DNA of 64,000 nt from CATQHP01 sp965214915 (GTDB taxonomy: Bacteria > Acidobacteriota > Terriglobia > Bryobacterales > UBA6623), in NCBI GenBank assembly GCA_965214915.1, contig CBDCCP010000002.1, forward strand, positions 620,001-684,000. The letters are read 5' to 3'. The notes under the pieces were generated by a model that was not told the DNA's origin, made no database searches, and saw only the letters and a list, made by a program, of their open reading frames with translations. A program made the translations under genes and the position numbers. This document shows positions 10,227 to 19,379 of the stretch, piece after piece; positions within the stretch are counted from its first letter, which is position 1, and every line of letters starts with the position of its first letter.

Positions 10227-11192
10227 CTACACATCTTCGTGGGCGCGGAAGCGGCGGTCGAGAGCCAATTTGTAGCGCGCGGACGTTTTCCTCGAAAATT
10301 CATCCATGCCGCTCCTGTCCATCGGCTCGAACTCCCGCGCGGTCTTTACGTTGGCGTGCAGATACTCGTGTTTCGGTACGCCCACCGTGCAAACGGAAAC
10401 CGGCAGCGAAAGGGAGTAGCGCAGGAGTTTCTCCGGCGGGGAATCGGGGCCGATGATGTCTTCCTGCCCGAAAACCTTCATGGCGACGATGCCGAGACCT
10501 TTCTTGACGGCGACCGGCAGCGCGACCTTCTCGAAGCTGGTCGTCATCGCCGGATTGATCCTCATTTTGCCGTCGCCGCTGCGCATTCCCTGCAACGCAG
10601 CATTCAAAGCCATTTGCGTGCAGTCCACGTCGTACCGCCGCAGGGCTTCCGCCAGAACGGTCGGATCCGTGTGCGAGGTAATGCCGATGAAACGCGTGAT
10701 CTTCCGGTCGCGCAGCTTGTAGAGCGCTTCCATGACCTTTTCTTTTTCGACCTTGGCCAGATCCTCGGGACCCTGGAGGCTGTGCAAGTGGAGCAAGTCC
10801 ATCTGGTCGACGCCCAGGCGCCGGAGGCTTTCGTCGGCTGTGCGCATCACGTCGTCCGCCGTACGGGCTTGGGTCTTGGTGGCCACGAAAAGCCCTTTGC
10901 GGCGGCCTTTGATGGCTTCGCCGACCCAGGTTTCGCTCTCGCCTCTGCCATACGACTGGGCCGTGTCGATGTAATTGATTCCGCTGCGCAGCGCCAGGTC
11001 GAGCGCCTCGACGCCCTTGTCCTGCTCCTGATACATCGCCAGACGACTGCCGCAGCCTATGGCCAGGATGGAAGTTTGAAATCCGGTTTTACCCAGCGGC
11101 CGGGTGGGCAGAGCGTGCCCCTTTCCTTGCGCAAACGGGGCCGCGGCGGCGGCGGCCAGGAACTCCCGGCGGGTGACGGATAAACGGCTCAT
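10227..11192 (-). CDS. Tat-exported aldo/keto reductase
   Basis: A 321-residue NAD(P)H-dependent reductase fold. The start at 11192 is fixed by an excellent AAGGAGGT Shine-Dalgarno and gives MSRLSVTRREFLAAAAAAP, a twin-arginine signal (TRREFL). Longer in-frame starts are therefore rejected. Barrel motifs are GKTGFQTSILAIGCG, GINYIDTAQSYG with the catalytic Asp/Tyr, VATKTQ with the lysine, and DLLHLHSLQ. The substrate is unknown. Tat-linked members of this family are common in acidobacterial and planctomycete genomes. It is on the same strand as lepA upstream. Confidence 0.85.
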   Translation of the reverse strand: MSRLSVTRREFLAAAAAAPFAQGKGHALPTRPLGKTGFQTSILAIGCGSRLAMYQEQDKGVEALDLALRSGINYIDTAQSYGRGESETWVGEAIKGRRKGLFVATKTQARTADDVMRTADESLRRLGVDQMDLLHLHSLQGPEDLAKVEKEKVMEALYKLRDRKITRFIGITSHTDPTVLAEALRRYDVDCTQMALNAALQGMRSGDGKMRINPAMTTSFEKVALPVAVKKGLGIVAMKVFGQEDIIGPDSPPEKLLRYSLSLPVSVCTVGVPKHEYLHANVKTAREFEPMDRSGMDEFSRKTSARYKLALDRRFRAHEDV

Positions 11193-11314
11193 GGCGAAAA
11201 CCTCCTTGGAACGCACACTTACCTTGCCACATTCCCGCTCGGATGTAAACAAAACGAGCTTGAAATATCCTTGGCCCGATAAATAAATTTCGGCTTGTCG
11301 GGGCAGGCGGCGCT

Positions 11315-13117
11315 TTACTCGTCGTTTACGCTCAGCACGGCGAGAAACGCTTCCTGCGGAATGTCGACGCGCCCGACGCGCTTCATCCGGCGCTTGCCTT
11401 CGCGCTGTTTCTCCAGCAGCTTGCGCTTGCGCGTAATGTCGCCGCCGTAGCATTTGGCGGTAACGTTTTTACGCAAGGCGGCGATATTGTCTCTGGCGAC
11501 GATCTTCGCGCCGACCGCGGCCTGCAGCGCGACTTCGAATTGCTGGCGGGGAATGAGCTTCCGAAACTTGCGGATGAGCGACTTCCCGCGGGAGTGCGCC
11601 TGGTCGCGATGCACGATGACCGACAGCGCGTCGACCGGCTCGCCCGCCACCAGGATATCGAGCTTGACCATGGGGGATTCCCAATAGCCGGCGAAATGAT
11701 AATCGACCGAGGCGTAGCCCCGCGAAACCGTCTTCAAGCGGTCGTAGAAGTCCAGCACGATTTCGTTCAGCGGCGCCTCGTAGGTCAGGACGACGCGGTT
11801 GCCCGCCGCGTATTCGAAGCTCTTCTGTACGCCGCGTTTCTCTTCCATGAGCTTCAGGATGCCTCCGAGATACCGGTCTTGGGCGATGACCGTTACGGTG
11901 AAGACCGGCTCTTCGACCTTCGCCGGGGCTTGTGGGGAAGGCCAGCGGCTGGGGTTGTCGACTTCAACCGTTTCGCCGTCGGTCTTCGTCACGCGGTAGC
12001 GCACGCCCGGGGCGGTCGTGATGAGTTCCAAACCGAATTCGCGCTCGAGCCGCTCCCGCACGACATCGAGGTGCAGCAGACCCAGGAATCCGCAGCGAAA
12101 GCCGAATCCCAGAGCGGCGGAGCTTTCCGGCTCGAACTGGAACGAGCGGTCGTTGAGCTGAAGCTTTTCGAGCGCCTCGCGCAAAACCGTATGCTCGTGT
12201 GATTCGACCGGATAAAGCCCGGCGAACACCACGGGCTTGGATTCCTCGAAGCCGGGCAGCGGCGCTTGGGGCAGGTCGCCGTTGTCGCATATGGTGTCGC
12301 CGATCTTCGTTTCCGTGACGTTTTTGATGTTGCAAACCACCCAGCCCACCTCGCCGCTGCGCAACTCGCCGCAGCGGACCGACTTCGGGGTTTGAAAGCC
12401 GATATCTTCCACGTCGTAAGCGCGTCCGGTGGCCCACAGACGGATCTTCATGCCTTTGCGCAGAACGCCGTCAACGACTCGCGCCAGCATGATGACGCCG
12501 CGGTAGGGGTCGTACCAGGAATCGAAGAGCAGCGCGCGCAGCGGTGCGCCGTCTACGGTCTTGGGGGGCGGGATACGCTCGACGATGGCATTGAGCGCTT
12601 CGTCGATGCCGCGTCCGGTTTTCGCGCTGATCAACAGAGCGTCATGCGCTTCCAGGCCGATTGTCGTTTCGATCTCTTCGCGGACGCGCTCGGGCTCGGC
12701 GGCGGCCAAGTCGATCTTATTGAGCGCCGGGATGATTTCCAGGTCGTGATCGAGCGCCAAGTAGGCGTTCGCCAGGGTTTGCGCTTCCACGCCCTGGGCG
12801 GCATCGACGACGAGCAGCGCGCCCTCGCAGGCGGCCAAGCTGCGCGAGACTTCGTACCAGAAATCGACATGCCCCGGGGTGTCGATCAGGTTGAGCTGAT
12901 ACGTCTGGCCGTCGCGAGCCGTGTAGGCGAGACGCACGGTTTGAGCCTTGATGGTGATGCCCCGCTCGCGCTCGAGCTCCATCGAATCGAGCACCTGCTC
13001 CTGCATTTCCCGCCGGCTGAGCGCGCCGGTCCGTTCGAGCATACGGTCAGCCAGAGTTGACTTTCCGTGATCGATATGAGCAATGATCGAGAAATTGCGT
13101 ATGCGCGAAGAGTCCAT
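11315..13117 (-). CDS. lepA: Elongation factor 4 (back-translocase)
   Basis: A 600-residue translational GTPase of standard length. It binds stalled ribosomes and promotes back-translocation or assists initiation. The G domain shows AHIDHGKSTLADRM (P-loop), DTPGHVDFWYEV and NKIDLAAAEP. The LepA-specific C-terminal domain ends KRKLLEKQREGKRRMKRVGRV. The start MDSSRIRNFSIIAHIDHGK is the usual family N-terminus. It is divergent from coaBC. Confidence 0.96.
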   Translation of the reverse strand: MDSSRIRNFSIIAHIDHGKSTLADRMLERTGALSRREMQEQVLDSMELERERGITIKAQTVRLAYTARDGQTYQLNLIDTPGHVDFWYEVSRSLAACEGALLVVDAAQGVEAQTLANAYLALDHDLEIIPALNKIDLAAAEPERVREEIETTIGLEAHDALLISAKTGRGIDEALNAIVERIPPPKTVDGAPLRALLFDSWYDPYRGVIMLARVVDGVLRKGMKIRLWATGRAYDVEDIGFQTPKSVRCGELRSGEVGWVVCNIKNVTETKIGDTICDNGDLPQAPLPGFEESKPVVFAGLYPVESHEHTVLREALEKLQLNDRSFQFEPESSAALGFGFRCGFLGLLHLDVVRERLEREFGLELITTAPGVRYRVTKTDGETVEVDNPSRWPSPQAPAKVEEPVFTVTVIAQDRYLGGILKLMEEKRGVQKSFEYAAGNRVVLTYEAPLNEIVLDFYDRLKTVSRGYASVDYHFAGYWESPMVKLDILVAGEPVDALSVIVHRDQAHSRGKSLIRKFRKLIPRQQFEVALQAAVGAKIVARDNIAALRKNVTAKCYGGDITRKRKLLEKQREGKRRMKRVGRVDIPQEAFLAVLSVNDE

Positions 13118-13247
13118 CGCGGCTGCTGAAAGAAAGGCGGACGCCGGATGGGCCGCGCGCCCGCCTGTTCCTTAGATTTTAGCCTGTTCCGCTGCGCCGG
13201 CGGTTTGCTCAAGGGGTGGCATACTGGTAGCGGGTGAGTTCTCAGGC

Positions 13248-14465
13248 ATGGCCGATTCCCGGAAGATCATCCTCGGCGTCTCGGGCGGGATAGCCGCGTA
13301 CAAATCTGCCGAGCTCGTGCGGCAGTTGCGCAGCGCAGGTTACGAGGTGCAGGTGGTGATGACCGCCGCCGCGCGGCAGTTCATCACGCCGTTGACGCTC
13401 GCTTCGTTGAGCGGCAACAAGGTCGTCACCGGCCTGTTCCATGACGGTTCGGATGCAGACACGCTGAACAGCGCGATCGAGCACATCGACGTGGCGCAAA
13501 GCGGCGATCTCTTGCTGGCGGCGCCGGCGACCGCCGATGTCCTGGCAAAGTTCGCGCACGGCATCGCCGACGATTTCCTGACGACGACGCATCTCGCCTT
13601 CGATGGCCCTGTGATCGTAGCTCCGGCAATGAACACGAACATGTGGGAGCATCCGGCGACCCGGGAGAACATTGCCGTGCTGCGTGGCCGCGGCGTGACG
13701 GTCGTCGAGCCGGGCAGCGGAGACTTGGCCTGTGGAACGGTCGGGCCGGGGCGTTTGGCGGAAATTTCCGACATCGTGAGCCGTGTTCGCTCGGTTTTCG
13801 AGGAGCGCGGAGAGCTTCGCGGGGAAACGGTTCTGATCACAGCCGGCCCGACTCGCGAGCCCCTCGACCCGGTGCGCTACATCTCCAATCGTTCGAGCGG
13901 CCGGATGGGGTTCGCGCTGGCGGAAGAAGCCCGGCGCCGCGGCGCGCGGGTTGTCCTTGTCTGCGGCCCAGTATCGCTCGAAACCCCAAGCGGCTGCGAA
14001 CGCATCGACGTGGAAACCACCCGGGAAATGTACGACGCGGCGATGGCGCGGCTTGACGGCGCAACCATGGCCGTGATGGCGGCCGCGGCCGCCGACTACC
14101 GCGCGGCGAGTCCGGCGGCGCAGAAGATCAAGAAACACGGCGGCCCTCCCTCCTTGCGCTTGGAAGAAACCCCCGACATCCTGCGCGCCGCCGGCGAGCG
14201 CAAGCGCGGATTGTTTCTCGTAGGCTTCGCAGCCGAGACGGAGAATCTGGAGGCCAACGCCCGCAGAAAGCTGGAGTCGAAGAACTGCGATCTGATCGTC
14301 GCCAATCCGGTCGGCGGAGCAACGGGATTCGACTCGGCGGCAAACCGGGGACTGATCTTGACCCGCGCCGGAGACGTCATTCGCATCGACCCCATGTTGA
14401 AATCGGAAATGGCGGCCTGCATCTTCGATACGGCGGCCGCGCTGCGGCGGCGGCAGGCGGCTTAA
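13248..14465 (+). CDS. coaBC: Bifunctional phosphopantothenoylcysteine decarboxylase / phosphopantothenate-cysteine ligase
   Basis: A 405-residue enzyme for two consecutive steps of coenzyme A synthesis. The N-terminal flavoprotein half (CoaC) shows GVSGGIAAYKSAELVRQL, PAMNTNMWEHPAT with the active Asn, and the catalytic cysteine in GDLACGTVGPGRL. The CoaB half begins at TAGPTREPLDPVRYISN with SSGRMGFALA, and later has KIKKHGG and DLIVANPVGG. The uracil-DNA glycosylase gene follows after 2 bases, a clear operon. Confidence 0.95.
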   Translation: MADSRKIILGVSGGIAAYKSAELVRQLRSAGYEVQVVMTAAARQFITPLTLASLSGNKVVTGLFHDGSDADTLNSAIEHIDVAQSGDLLLAAPATADVLAKFAHGIADDFLTTTHLAFDGPVIVAPAMNTNMWEHPATRENIAVLRGRGVTVVEPGSGDLACGTVGPGRLAEISDIVSRVRSVFEERGELRGETVLITAGPTREPLDPVRYISNRSSGRMGFALAEEARRRGARVVLVCGPVSLETPSGCERIDVETTREMYDAAMARLDGATMAVMAAAAADYRAASPAAQKIKKHGGPPSLRLEETPDILRAAGERKRGLFLVGFAAETENLEANARRKLESKNCDLIVANPVGGATGFDSAANRGLILTRAGDVIRIDPMLKSEMAACIFDTAAALRRRQAA

Positions 14466-14467
14466 CC

Positions 14468-15166
14468 ATGTCCGATCCCCTGCGAAATTACCTGGAGTTC
14501 TACCGCGACCTCGGCATTGCCGAACTCTTCGTCGATCCGCCGCCGGTCGGCGAGGCCGCGTCTGCTCCGGCGGCGGCGGATTCTCCCGATCCGGCCCGGC
14601 AACTCCAGGTCATTCAAGACGATATCGGCGACTGTACGCGCTGCCGTCTGCACAAGGGCCGCCACTCAATCGTTTTCGGCAGCGGCAATTCACTGGCGAA
14701 GGTCGTCTTCGTCGGCGAAGGACCCGGCGCCGACGAAGACGCTCAAGGTCTGCCCTTCGTCGGGCGGGCGGGGCAGCTTCTGACCCAGATGATCGAAAGG
14801 ACCTGCGCCAAAGAAGGGTTGCCGATTCGCCGCAAGGACGTTTACATCTGCAATGTCGTCAAATGCCGGCCTCCCGGCAACCGCGCCCCGGAAAAAGACG
14901 AGATGACAATCTGCGGTCAGTTTCTTGAGCGCCAGTTAAAAGCGATCGCGCCCAAAGCCGTCTGCGTGCTCGGCGGCACCGCAGCCAAGGCCCTGTTGCA
15001 TACTACCGCCGGCATTACCAAGCTGAGAGGAAATTGGCAGCGCTGGGGCGATATTCCCGTCATGCCCACCTTTCATCCTTCTTACCTGTTGCGCGCCTAT
15101 AACGCAGAGGCCAAGCGCCTGGCCTGGGAAGACCTGAAGAAACTCTTCCACCTGGCCTACGATTGA
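14468..15166 (+). CDS. Uracil-DNA glycosylase, family 4 (iron-sulfur type)
   Basis: A 232-residue DNA repair enzyme that removes uracil from DNA. Motif A is GEGPGADEDAQGLPFVGRAG, and the second active-site motif is HPSYLLR. Four cysteines (CTRC, VKCRPPGN, ICGQF) fit the [4Fe-4S] cluster of family 4. A roughly 45-residue acidic/alanine-rich N-terminal extension precedes the fold. It lies 2 bases after coaBC. Confidence 0.92.
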   Translation: MSDPLRNYLEFYRDLGIAELFVDPPPVGEAASAPAAADSPDPARQLQVIQDDIGDCTRCRLHKGRHSIVFGSGNSLAKVVFVGEGPGADEDAQGLPFVGRAGQLLTQMIERTCAKEGLPIRRKDVYICNVVKCRPPGNRAPEKDEMTICGQFLERQLKAIAPKAVCVLGGTAAKALLHTTAGITKLRGNWQRWGDIPVMPTFHPSYLLRAYNAEAKRLAWEDLKKLFHLAYD

Positions 15167-15194
15167 CCGCAGCTTTCCCAGGCCGCGCGCCGAG

Positions 15195-16232
15195 TTAACG
15201 CTGCACCCGGCCCGAACCGCCGCCCTTCATCAGGGAGAGAACTTCTTCCGTCGAGAAGCGGTTGAAGTCTCCCGGGACCGAATGTTTCAGGCAAGACGCC
15301 GCGACGGCGAACTCGAGCGCCTGCGCGTGATCGCCGGGGAAATGGCGCAGCCCGCCGATGAGTCCGCCCGAGAACGAATCGCCGCCGCCCACGCGGTCGA
15401 CGATGTGCGTAATTCGATATTTTTTACTGAGGTGGAACTCGTCTCGATCGTTCAAGCAGGCCGACCAGTTGTTGTGCGAAGCGGAAACGGACTCGCGCAG
15501 CGTGATGGCCTGCATTTTCAAATTCGGAAATGTCGCCAGCACCTTCTCCGAAAGCAGTCGGTAGCGTTCCACGTCCAACTCGCCCGACTCCACATCGACA
15601 TTGTCGACCGTGATTCCCAGGCTCTTCTGACAGTCCTCTTCATTGGCGATGCCGACATCGACGAATTTCACCAGCTCCCGCATCACTTCCGGGGCTGACT
15701 TGCCGTATTTCCAAAGCTTCTTGCGGAAGTTGTAGTCGCACGATACGGTGAGTCCTTTTTCCTGCGCCGTCTGCGCAGCTTCGATGGACAACTCCGCGCA
15801 GCCCGGGCTCAAGGCCGGGGTAATTCCCGTGATGTGAAACCAGGAGGCGCCGTCGAAAATCTTGTCCCAATCGAAATCGCCCGGCTGGGCCAGGGCGATT
15901 GAGCTATTCGCGCGGTCGTAGAGCACTTTCGAGGGGCGCTGGTTCGCTCCGGTCTCCAGAAAGTAGACGCCCACGCGGCCGGGCTTGCGCACGATATCGC
16001 CGCAATCGATGCCGAATCCGCGAAGCTGCGCGATGCAGCAGTCCGCTAGGAAATTGTCTGCCGGGAAAGCAGTCACGAAGGAACTGGGAATGCCGTAGTT
16101 TGCGGTCGAAACGGCGACATTGGCCTCGCCGCCGCCGAACGTCGCGGCAAAGCACGGCGATTGAAACGGGCGCTCCAAATTCGGGGGCGCGAGACGCAGC
16201 ATGATCTCACCGAAAGTAACCACTTTGGCCAT
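15195..16232 (-). CDS. kdgK: 2-dehydro-3-deoxygluconokinase (PfkB family)
   Basis: A 345-residue sugar kinase. It probably phosphorylates 2-keto-3-deoxygluconate in pectin/uronate or Entner-Doudoroff metabolism. PfkB signatures: GGGEANVAVSTANYG near residue 33 and DRVGGGDSFSGGLIGGL near 285 with the catalytic Asp. The KDG-specific opening VTFGEIMLRLAPP supports the substrate call. It is convergent with the glycosylase gene. No KDPG aldolase is adjacent. Confidence 0.85.
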   Translation of the reverse strand: MAKVVTFGEIMLRLAPPNLERPFQSPCFAATFGGGEANVAVSTANYGIPSSFVTAFPADNFLADCCIAQLRGFGIDCGDIVRKPGRVGVYFLETGANQRPSKVLYDRANSSIALAQPGDFDWDKIFDGASWFHITGITPALSPGCAELSIEAAQTAQEKGLTVSCDYNFRKKLWKYGKSAPEVMRELVKFVDVGIANEEDCQKSLGITVDNVDVESGELDVERYRLLSEKVLATFPNLKMQAITLRESVSASHNNWSACLNDRDEFHLSKKYRITHIVDRVGGGDSFSGGLIGGLRHFPGDHAQALEFAVAASCLKHSVPGDFNRFSTEEVLSLMKGGGSGRVQR

Positions 16233-16293
16233 TTGTCGAACCTCTTTGAGAATTGCCGGCCGATCGAGGGCCGGGCGCGAATTTCTCAGGATA

Positions 16294-16797
16294 TCAGTCG
16301 GCGATCTTGACGATCAGAAAGGTCAACGTCTTTCCGGGAGCCACGATCACCTGGTGCGGCGTCTTCGCCGGGATGTCGATCAAGTGCCCCGGTCTCATGC
16401 GGTGCGCGACGCCGCCATGCAGCTTCGACCCGCGCCACTCGCCCGGACGCCCTTCCAGCTCTTTCCGATCCGCGGGCATCTTGCCGCCTACGAGCGTTTC
16501 TCCTTCGCCGGCAAGCGTGACATACAGATCGGTCTTCGTGTCGTGCAACTCCGCCGGACCGCTGCCGTTGCGATGAACCATCAAGATGTAGTGGTTCTTG
16601 TCGGACTGTTCCAGCATGAGCCGGCGCGAGACGCTCGTCGTTCCGGCAGGCGCCTGCGCCAGCGATTTTTCGAGCTCGGCCCGAATATGGGCAATATCCC
16701 CCGGCGACCACGACAACTCTTTCATGTCCGCCCGCGCTGGAGGCAGTAGCAGCAACAAAGCCGCGGCGGCCGAGCGGGCAACGAATTTCAGCGTCAT
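16294..16797 (-). CDS. Secreted cupin-domain protein
   Basis: A 167-residue exported protein with the start at the ATG at 16797. It gives a clean signal peptide (TLKFVARSAAAALLLLLPPARA); an upstream start would bury it. The remainder is a small double-stranded beta helix: LYVTLAGEGETLVGG and RMRPGHLIDIPAKTPHQVIVAPG resemble the two cupin motifs, with a histidine in TPHQ. A metal site is likely but the substrate is unknown. The 36-residue peptide gene ends 7 bases upstream, so it sits third in an operon with the acyl-CoA synthetase. Confidence 0.75.
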   Translation of the reverse strand: MTLKFVARSAAAALLLLLPPARADMKELSWSPGDIAHIRAELEKSLAQAPAGTTSVSRRLMLEQSDKNHYILMVHRNGSGPAELHDTKTDLYVTLAGEGETLVGGKMPADRKELEGRPGEWRGSKLHGGVAHRMRPGHLIDIPAKTPHQVIVAPGKTLTFLIVKIAD

Positions 16798-16804
16798 GTT
16801 TTCT

Positions 16805-16915
16805 TCAGTCCGCGTCGTCATCGCGAATCTCGATGCGGATATGCCGCACAAGAATCGTGTTCAGCAGCACCAATAGCGGAATTGCGATGTACGCGGCGGC
16901 AGTCGGAAAGTCCAT
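16805..16915 (-). CDS. 36-residue single-pass membrane peptide
   Basis: A very short ORF from the ATG at 16915 to the TGA at 16805. It starts one base after the stop of the acyl-CoA synthetase (TAA-A-ATG) and ends 7 bases before the cupin gene, so it fills the gap exactly. The peptide has a hydrophobic core (AAAYIAIPLLVLLNTIL, residues 6-22), then a charged tail (RHIRIEIRDDDAD), as expected for one membrane helix with a cytosolic acidic end. Tight packing suggests translational coupling. Function unknown. Confidence 0.55.
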   Translation of the reverse strand: MDFPTAAAYIAIPLLVLLNTILVRHIRIEIRDDDAD

Positions 16916-16916
16916 T

Positions 16917-18449
16917 TTATCGGCAGTCCAGGCAATGCGCTTGACGCAGGGCAGGCTTGCTGACCTTGCCCATTGCGTTTCGCGGAAGCTCCTTCACGAA
17001 AACGACCCGTTTGGGAATCTTATACGATGCGAGCCGGCGGCGGCAATACGCGGTCAACTCTTCCTTGCTCGGAGGCTCCGCTGCGGCGACCAGCACGGCG
17101 GTTACCGCTTCGCCCCATTCGGCATCGGGACAGCCGATGACCGCGCTCTGGGCAACGGACGGGTGACCGTCGAGGACGCGCTCGACTTCGAGCGGATAGA
17201 CGTTCATCCCGCCGCTGATCACGAGGTCGGCGGAGCGCCCCCGAAGCTGGAAATAACCTTCGGAGTCGCGCAGCCCGAGATCGCCCGTCTTGAACCAACC
17301 GTCAGGCGAGAACGCCGCGGCTGTTTTCTCCGGAGCATTCCAGTAACCCTTGAAGACATGCGGCCCGCGGGTTTGAATTTCCCCGACTTCTCCGTCGGCT
17401 AACGGAGCGTTGTCCGCCGGATCGACGACTCGCAACTCTACGCCGGGCAGAGGCAGGCCGACCCAACCGGGGCGCCGCCGGCCCGTCAAAGGGTTGGTCG
17501 CCATAATGCCGGTCTCCGTCATGCCGTAGCGTTCGACCGGTTCGTACCCGAAACGATCCCTGCACTGTCGAAAAAGCTCTTCGGACATCCGGGCCGACCC
17601 CGATGTGATTAAACGTAGACGGCTCAGATCGACTTGGGCGGAGCAGGCTGCCGCCACGAGCCGCGAATGGATCGTTGGAACCCCCATGAACACCGTGCAA
17701 CCACCGTGTTGGAGCGCATCGAGCGTCGCCGTCGGCTCGAATCGCTTGAACATGATTGTCGAAGCGCCTGCGCCAAGGGCGCCGTGCAGCGCTACCAGCA
17801 AGCCGTGAACGTGAAAGACGGGCAGCACGTGCAGCAAAACGTCGTCCGCCCGCCATTCCCAAGCCTCTCCGAGCATATTGATATTGGCGGTCAGATTCGC
17901 GTGGGAAAGCTCGGCGGCCTTCGGACGCCCGGTCGTGCCGCTGGTGTAAAGCATCAGAGCGGTCGTATCGGGCGCAATGCTGTAAGCGGGCGCGGCGCCG
18001 GCGTCGACGCCGCCGGCGAACGCGTCGAACGAAGCGGAATCGACGGAAACAATCCGTTGCAGCGTTTCGACTTGTTGCGGAACGCTCCCCATGCCGTGCG
18101 CTTGCGCATCGTCGACGATCAGCAGCTTCGCCGAGGAATCGCGCAAGAAATGGATCAATTCCGGTTCGGAACAGCCCGGATTGAGCGGCATGGAAACCGC
18201 CCCCAGTCGGCAGGCCGCGAGATGAATGCAGATTCCCGCCGGACTCTTCGGCAGGCGCGCCGCAATGCGGTCGCCGCGGCGCGCGCCAAGGCCGTGCAGC
18301 CACGCGGCGGTCCGTTCGACCGCGGCGCGTAAGTCTCCGTAACTGACCGTTGCCGCCGCGCCGCCATCATGAGAGCCGCTGCGAAATTCGATAGCCGTTT
18401 TAGCGGCAAGCGAGCAGCAGTTTTCGAAGAGCCTGTCCAGGAACAACAT
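16917..18449 (-). CDS. Malonyl-CoA synthetase-like acyl-CoA ligase
   Basis: A 510-residue ANL-family enzyme that activates a carboxylic acid through an acyl-adenylate and loads CoA. ATP/AMP motif LMLYTSGTTGRPKAAELSH, then HVLPVFHVHGLLVALHGAL and GVPTIHSRL, which resemble MatB malonyl-CoA synthetases. The adenylate loop ERYGMTETGIMATN and the hinge and lysine motifs (DLVISGGMNVYPLEVE; final AMGKVSKPAL) are complete. Malonate is the best substrate guess, by inference. It is first gene of a three-gene operon with the small membrane peptide and the cupin protein. Confidence 0.82.
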   Translation of the reverse strand: MLFLDRLFENCCSLAAKTAIEFRSGSHDGGAAATVSYGDLRAAVERTAAWLHGLGARRGDRIAARLPKSPAGICIHLAACRLGAVSMPLNPGCSEPELIHFLRDSSAKLLIVDDAQAHGMGSVPQQVETLQRIVSVDSASFDAFAGGVDAGAAPAYSIAPDTTALMLYTSGTTGRPKAAELSHANLTANINMLGEAWEWRADDVLLHVLPVFHVHGLLVALHGALGAGASTIMFKRFEPTATLDALQHGGCTVFMGVPTIHSRLVAAACSAQVDLSRLRLITSGSARMSEELFRQCRDRFGYEPVERYGMTETGIMATNPLTGRRRPGWVGLPLPGVELRVVDPADNAPLADGEVGEIQTRGPHVFKGYWNAPEKTAAAFSPDGWFKTGDLGLRDSEGYFQLRGRSADLVISGGMNVYPLEVERVLDGHPSVAQSAVIGCPDAEWGEAVTAVLVAAAEPPSKEELTAYCRRRLASYKIPKRVVFVKELPRNAMGKVSKPALRQAHCLDCR

Positions 18450-18582
18450 CTATCGAGCGCCGCGGAGTTCCACTGGGATTTTCCGCGCGGGCGCGGGAGG
18501 ATGACGGCGACAAGCGAGCCGCGGAATCGGTACACTGGAGGATCGCCCGCCGCGCTCCGGCAACTCTGCGGCGCCCTCCATC

Positions 18583-19371
18583 GTGCTCGCGTTCGGCTCC
18601 ACGCATGACATTCTATACGCGCTGACTGCCCTGACCGCGAAAGAATTCAAGATTCGCTACCGCAACATGTCTCTCGGTATCTTGTGGTCTTTGGCGAACC
18701 CCATCATCATGATGTCCGTGCTGACGTTCGTATTCACGTTCGTCATCCGCAACACCGAGCAGTATTTCCCGCTGTTTCTGCTCATGGGGATTCTCCCCTA
18801 CAACTTCTTCTGCCTGGCATGGACAACGGGAACGACCTCTATCGCCGATAGCGCGGTCTTTGTCAAGAAAATACCGTTTCCCCGCGAGCTTGTCCCCTTC
18901 GCAAGCGTTCTGGCGAACGCTCTGCACTACCTGATCCAGTTGGGTTTGCTGCTCCTGGCGGTGGGGATCGTAATCGGTCCTTCGCCGCTATGGTTTTGGC
19001 TGCCCGTGATCTTCGTGTTGCAAATCCTGTTCGTCTCCGGATTGTCCCTTTGCTCCGCCGCTTTCAACGTGTACTTCCGCGACACGCGTTACGTCGTCGA
19101 GTCGGCCGCGCTGGTGCTTTTCTGGCTTGTCCCTATTTTTTACAGTTTTGCAGAGATCGAGCAAATGGCCGAAGGCTACTCCTTCCTGAAAACCGTTCTC
19201 AGCTACAACCCGTTGGCCGCGACGATACTCTGCATTCGAAAGGTTTTGCTGTACGGAGAACTTTTCGAGTGGGGCACGCTGGCCAAGCTTACCGTCGCGT
19301 CCGTGGCCAGCGTGACGATCGGCTTGCTGTACTTCCGGCGTGTCCAGAGCGACTTCGCCGACTATCTTTAA
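18583..19371 (+). CDS. ABC-2 type exporter permease (polysaccharide/lipid export)
   Basis: A 262-residue inner-membrane protein with about six hydrophobic segments. The N-terminal KEFKIRYRNMSLGILWSLANPIIMM is the typical amphipathic entry of Wzm/TagG/KpsM-type permeases that move polysaccharide or teichoic-type chains. FRDTRYVVESAALVLFWLVPIFY is also characteristic. The start is a GTG at 18583. The ATPase gene begins 8 bases after its stop, so the two form one transporter. Confidence 0.88.
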   Translation: MLAFGSTHDILYALTALTAKEFKIRYRNMSLGILWSLANPIIMMSVLTFVFTFVIRNTEQYFPLFLLMGILPYNFFCLAWTTGTTSIADSAVFVKKIPFPRELVPFASVLANALHYLIQLGLLLLAVGIVIGPSPLWFWLPVIFVLQILFVSGLSLCSAAFNVYFRDTRYVVESAALVLFWLVPIFYSFAEIEQMAEGYSFLKTVLSYNPLAATILCIRKVLLYGELFEWGTLAKLTVASVASVTIGLLYFRRVQSDFADYL

Positions 19372-19379
19372 CAACCTTC

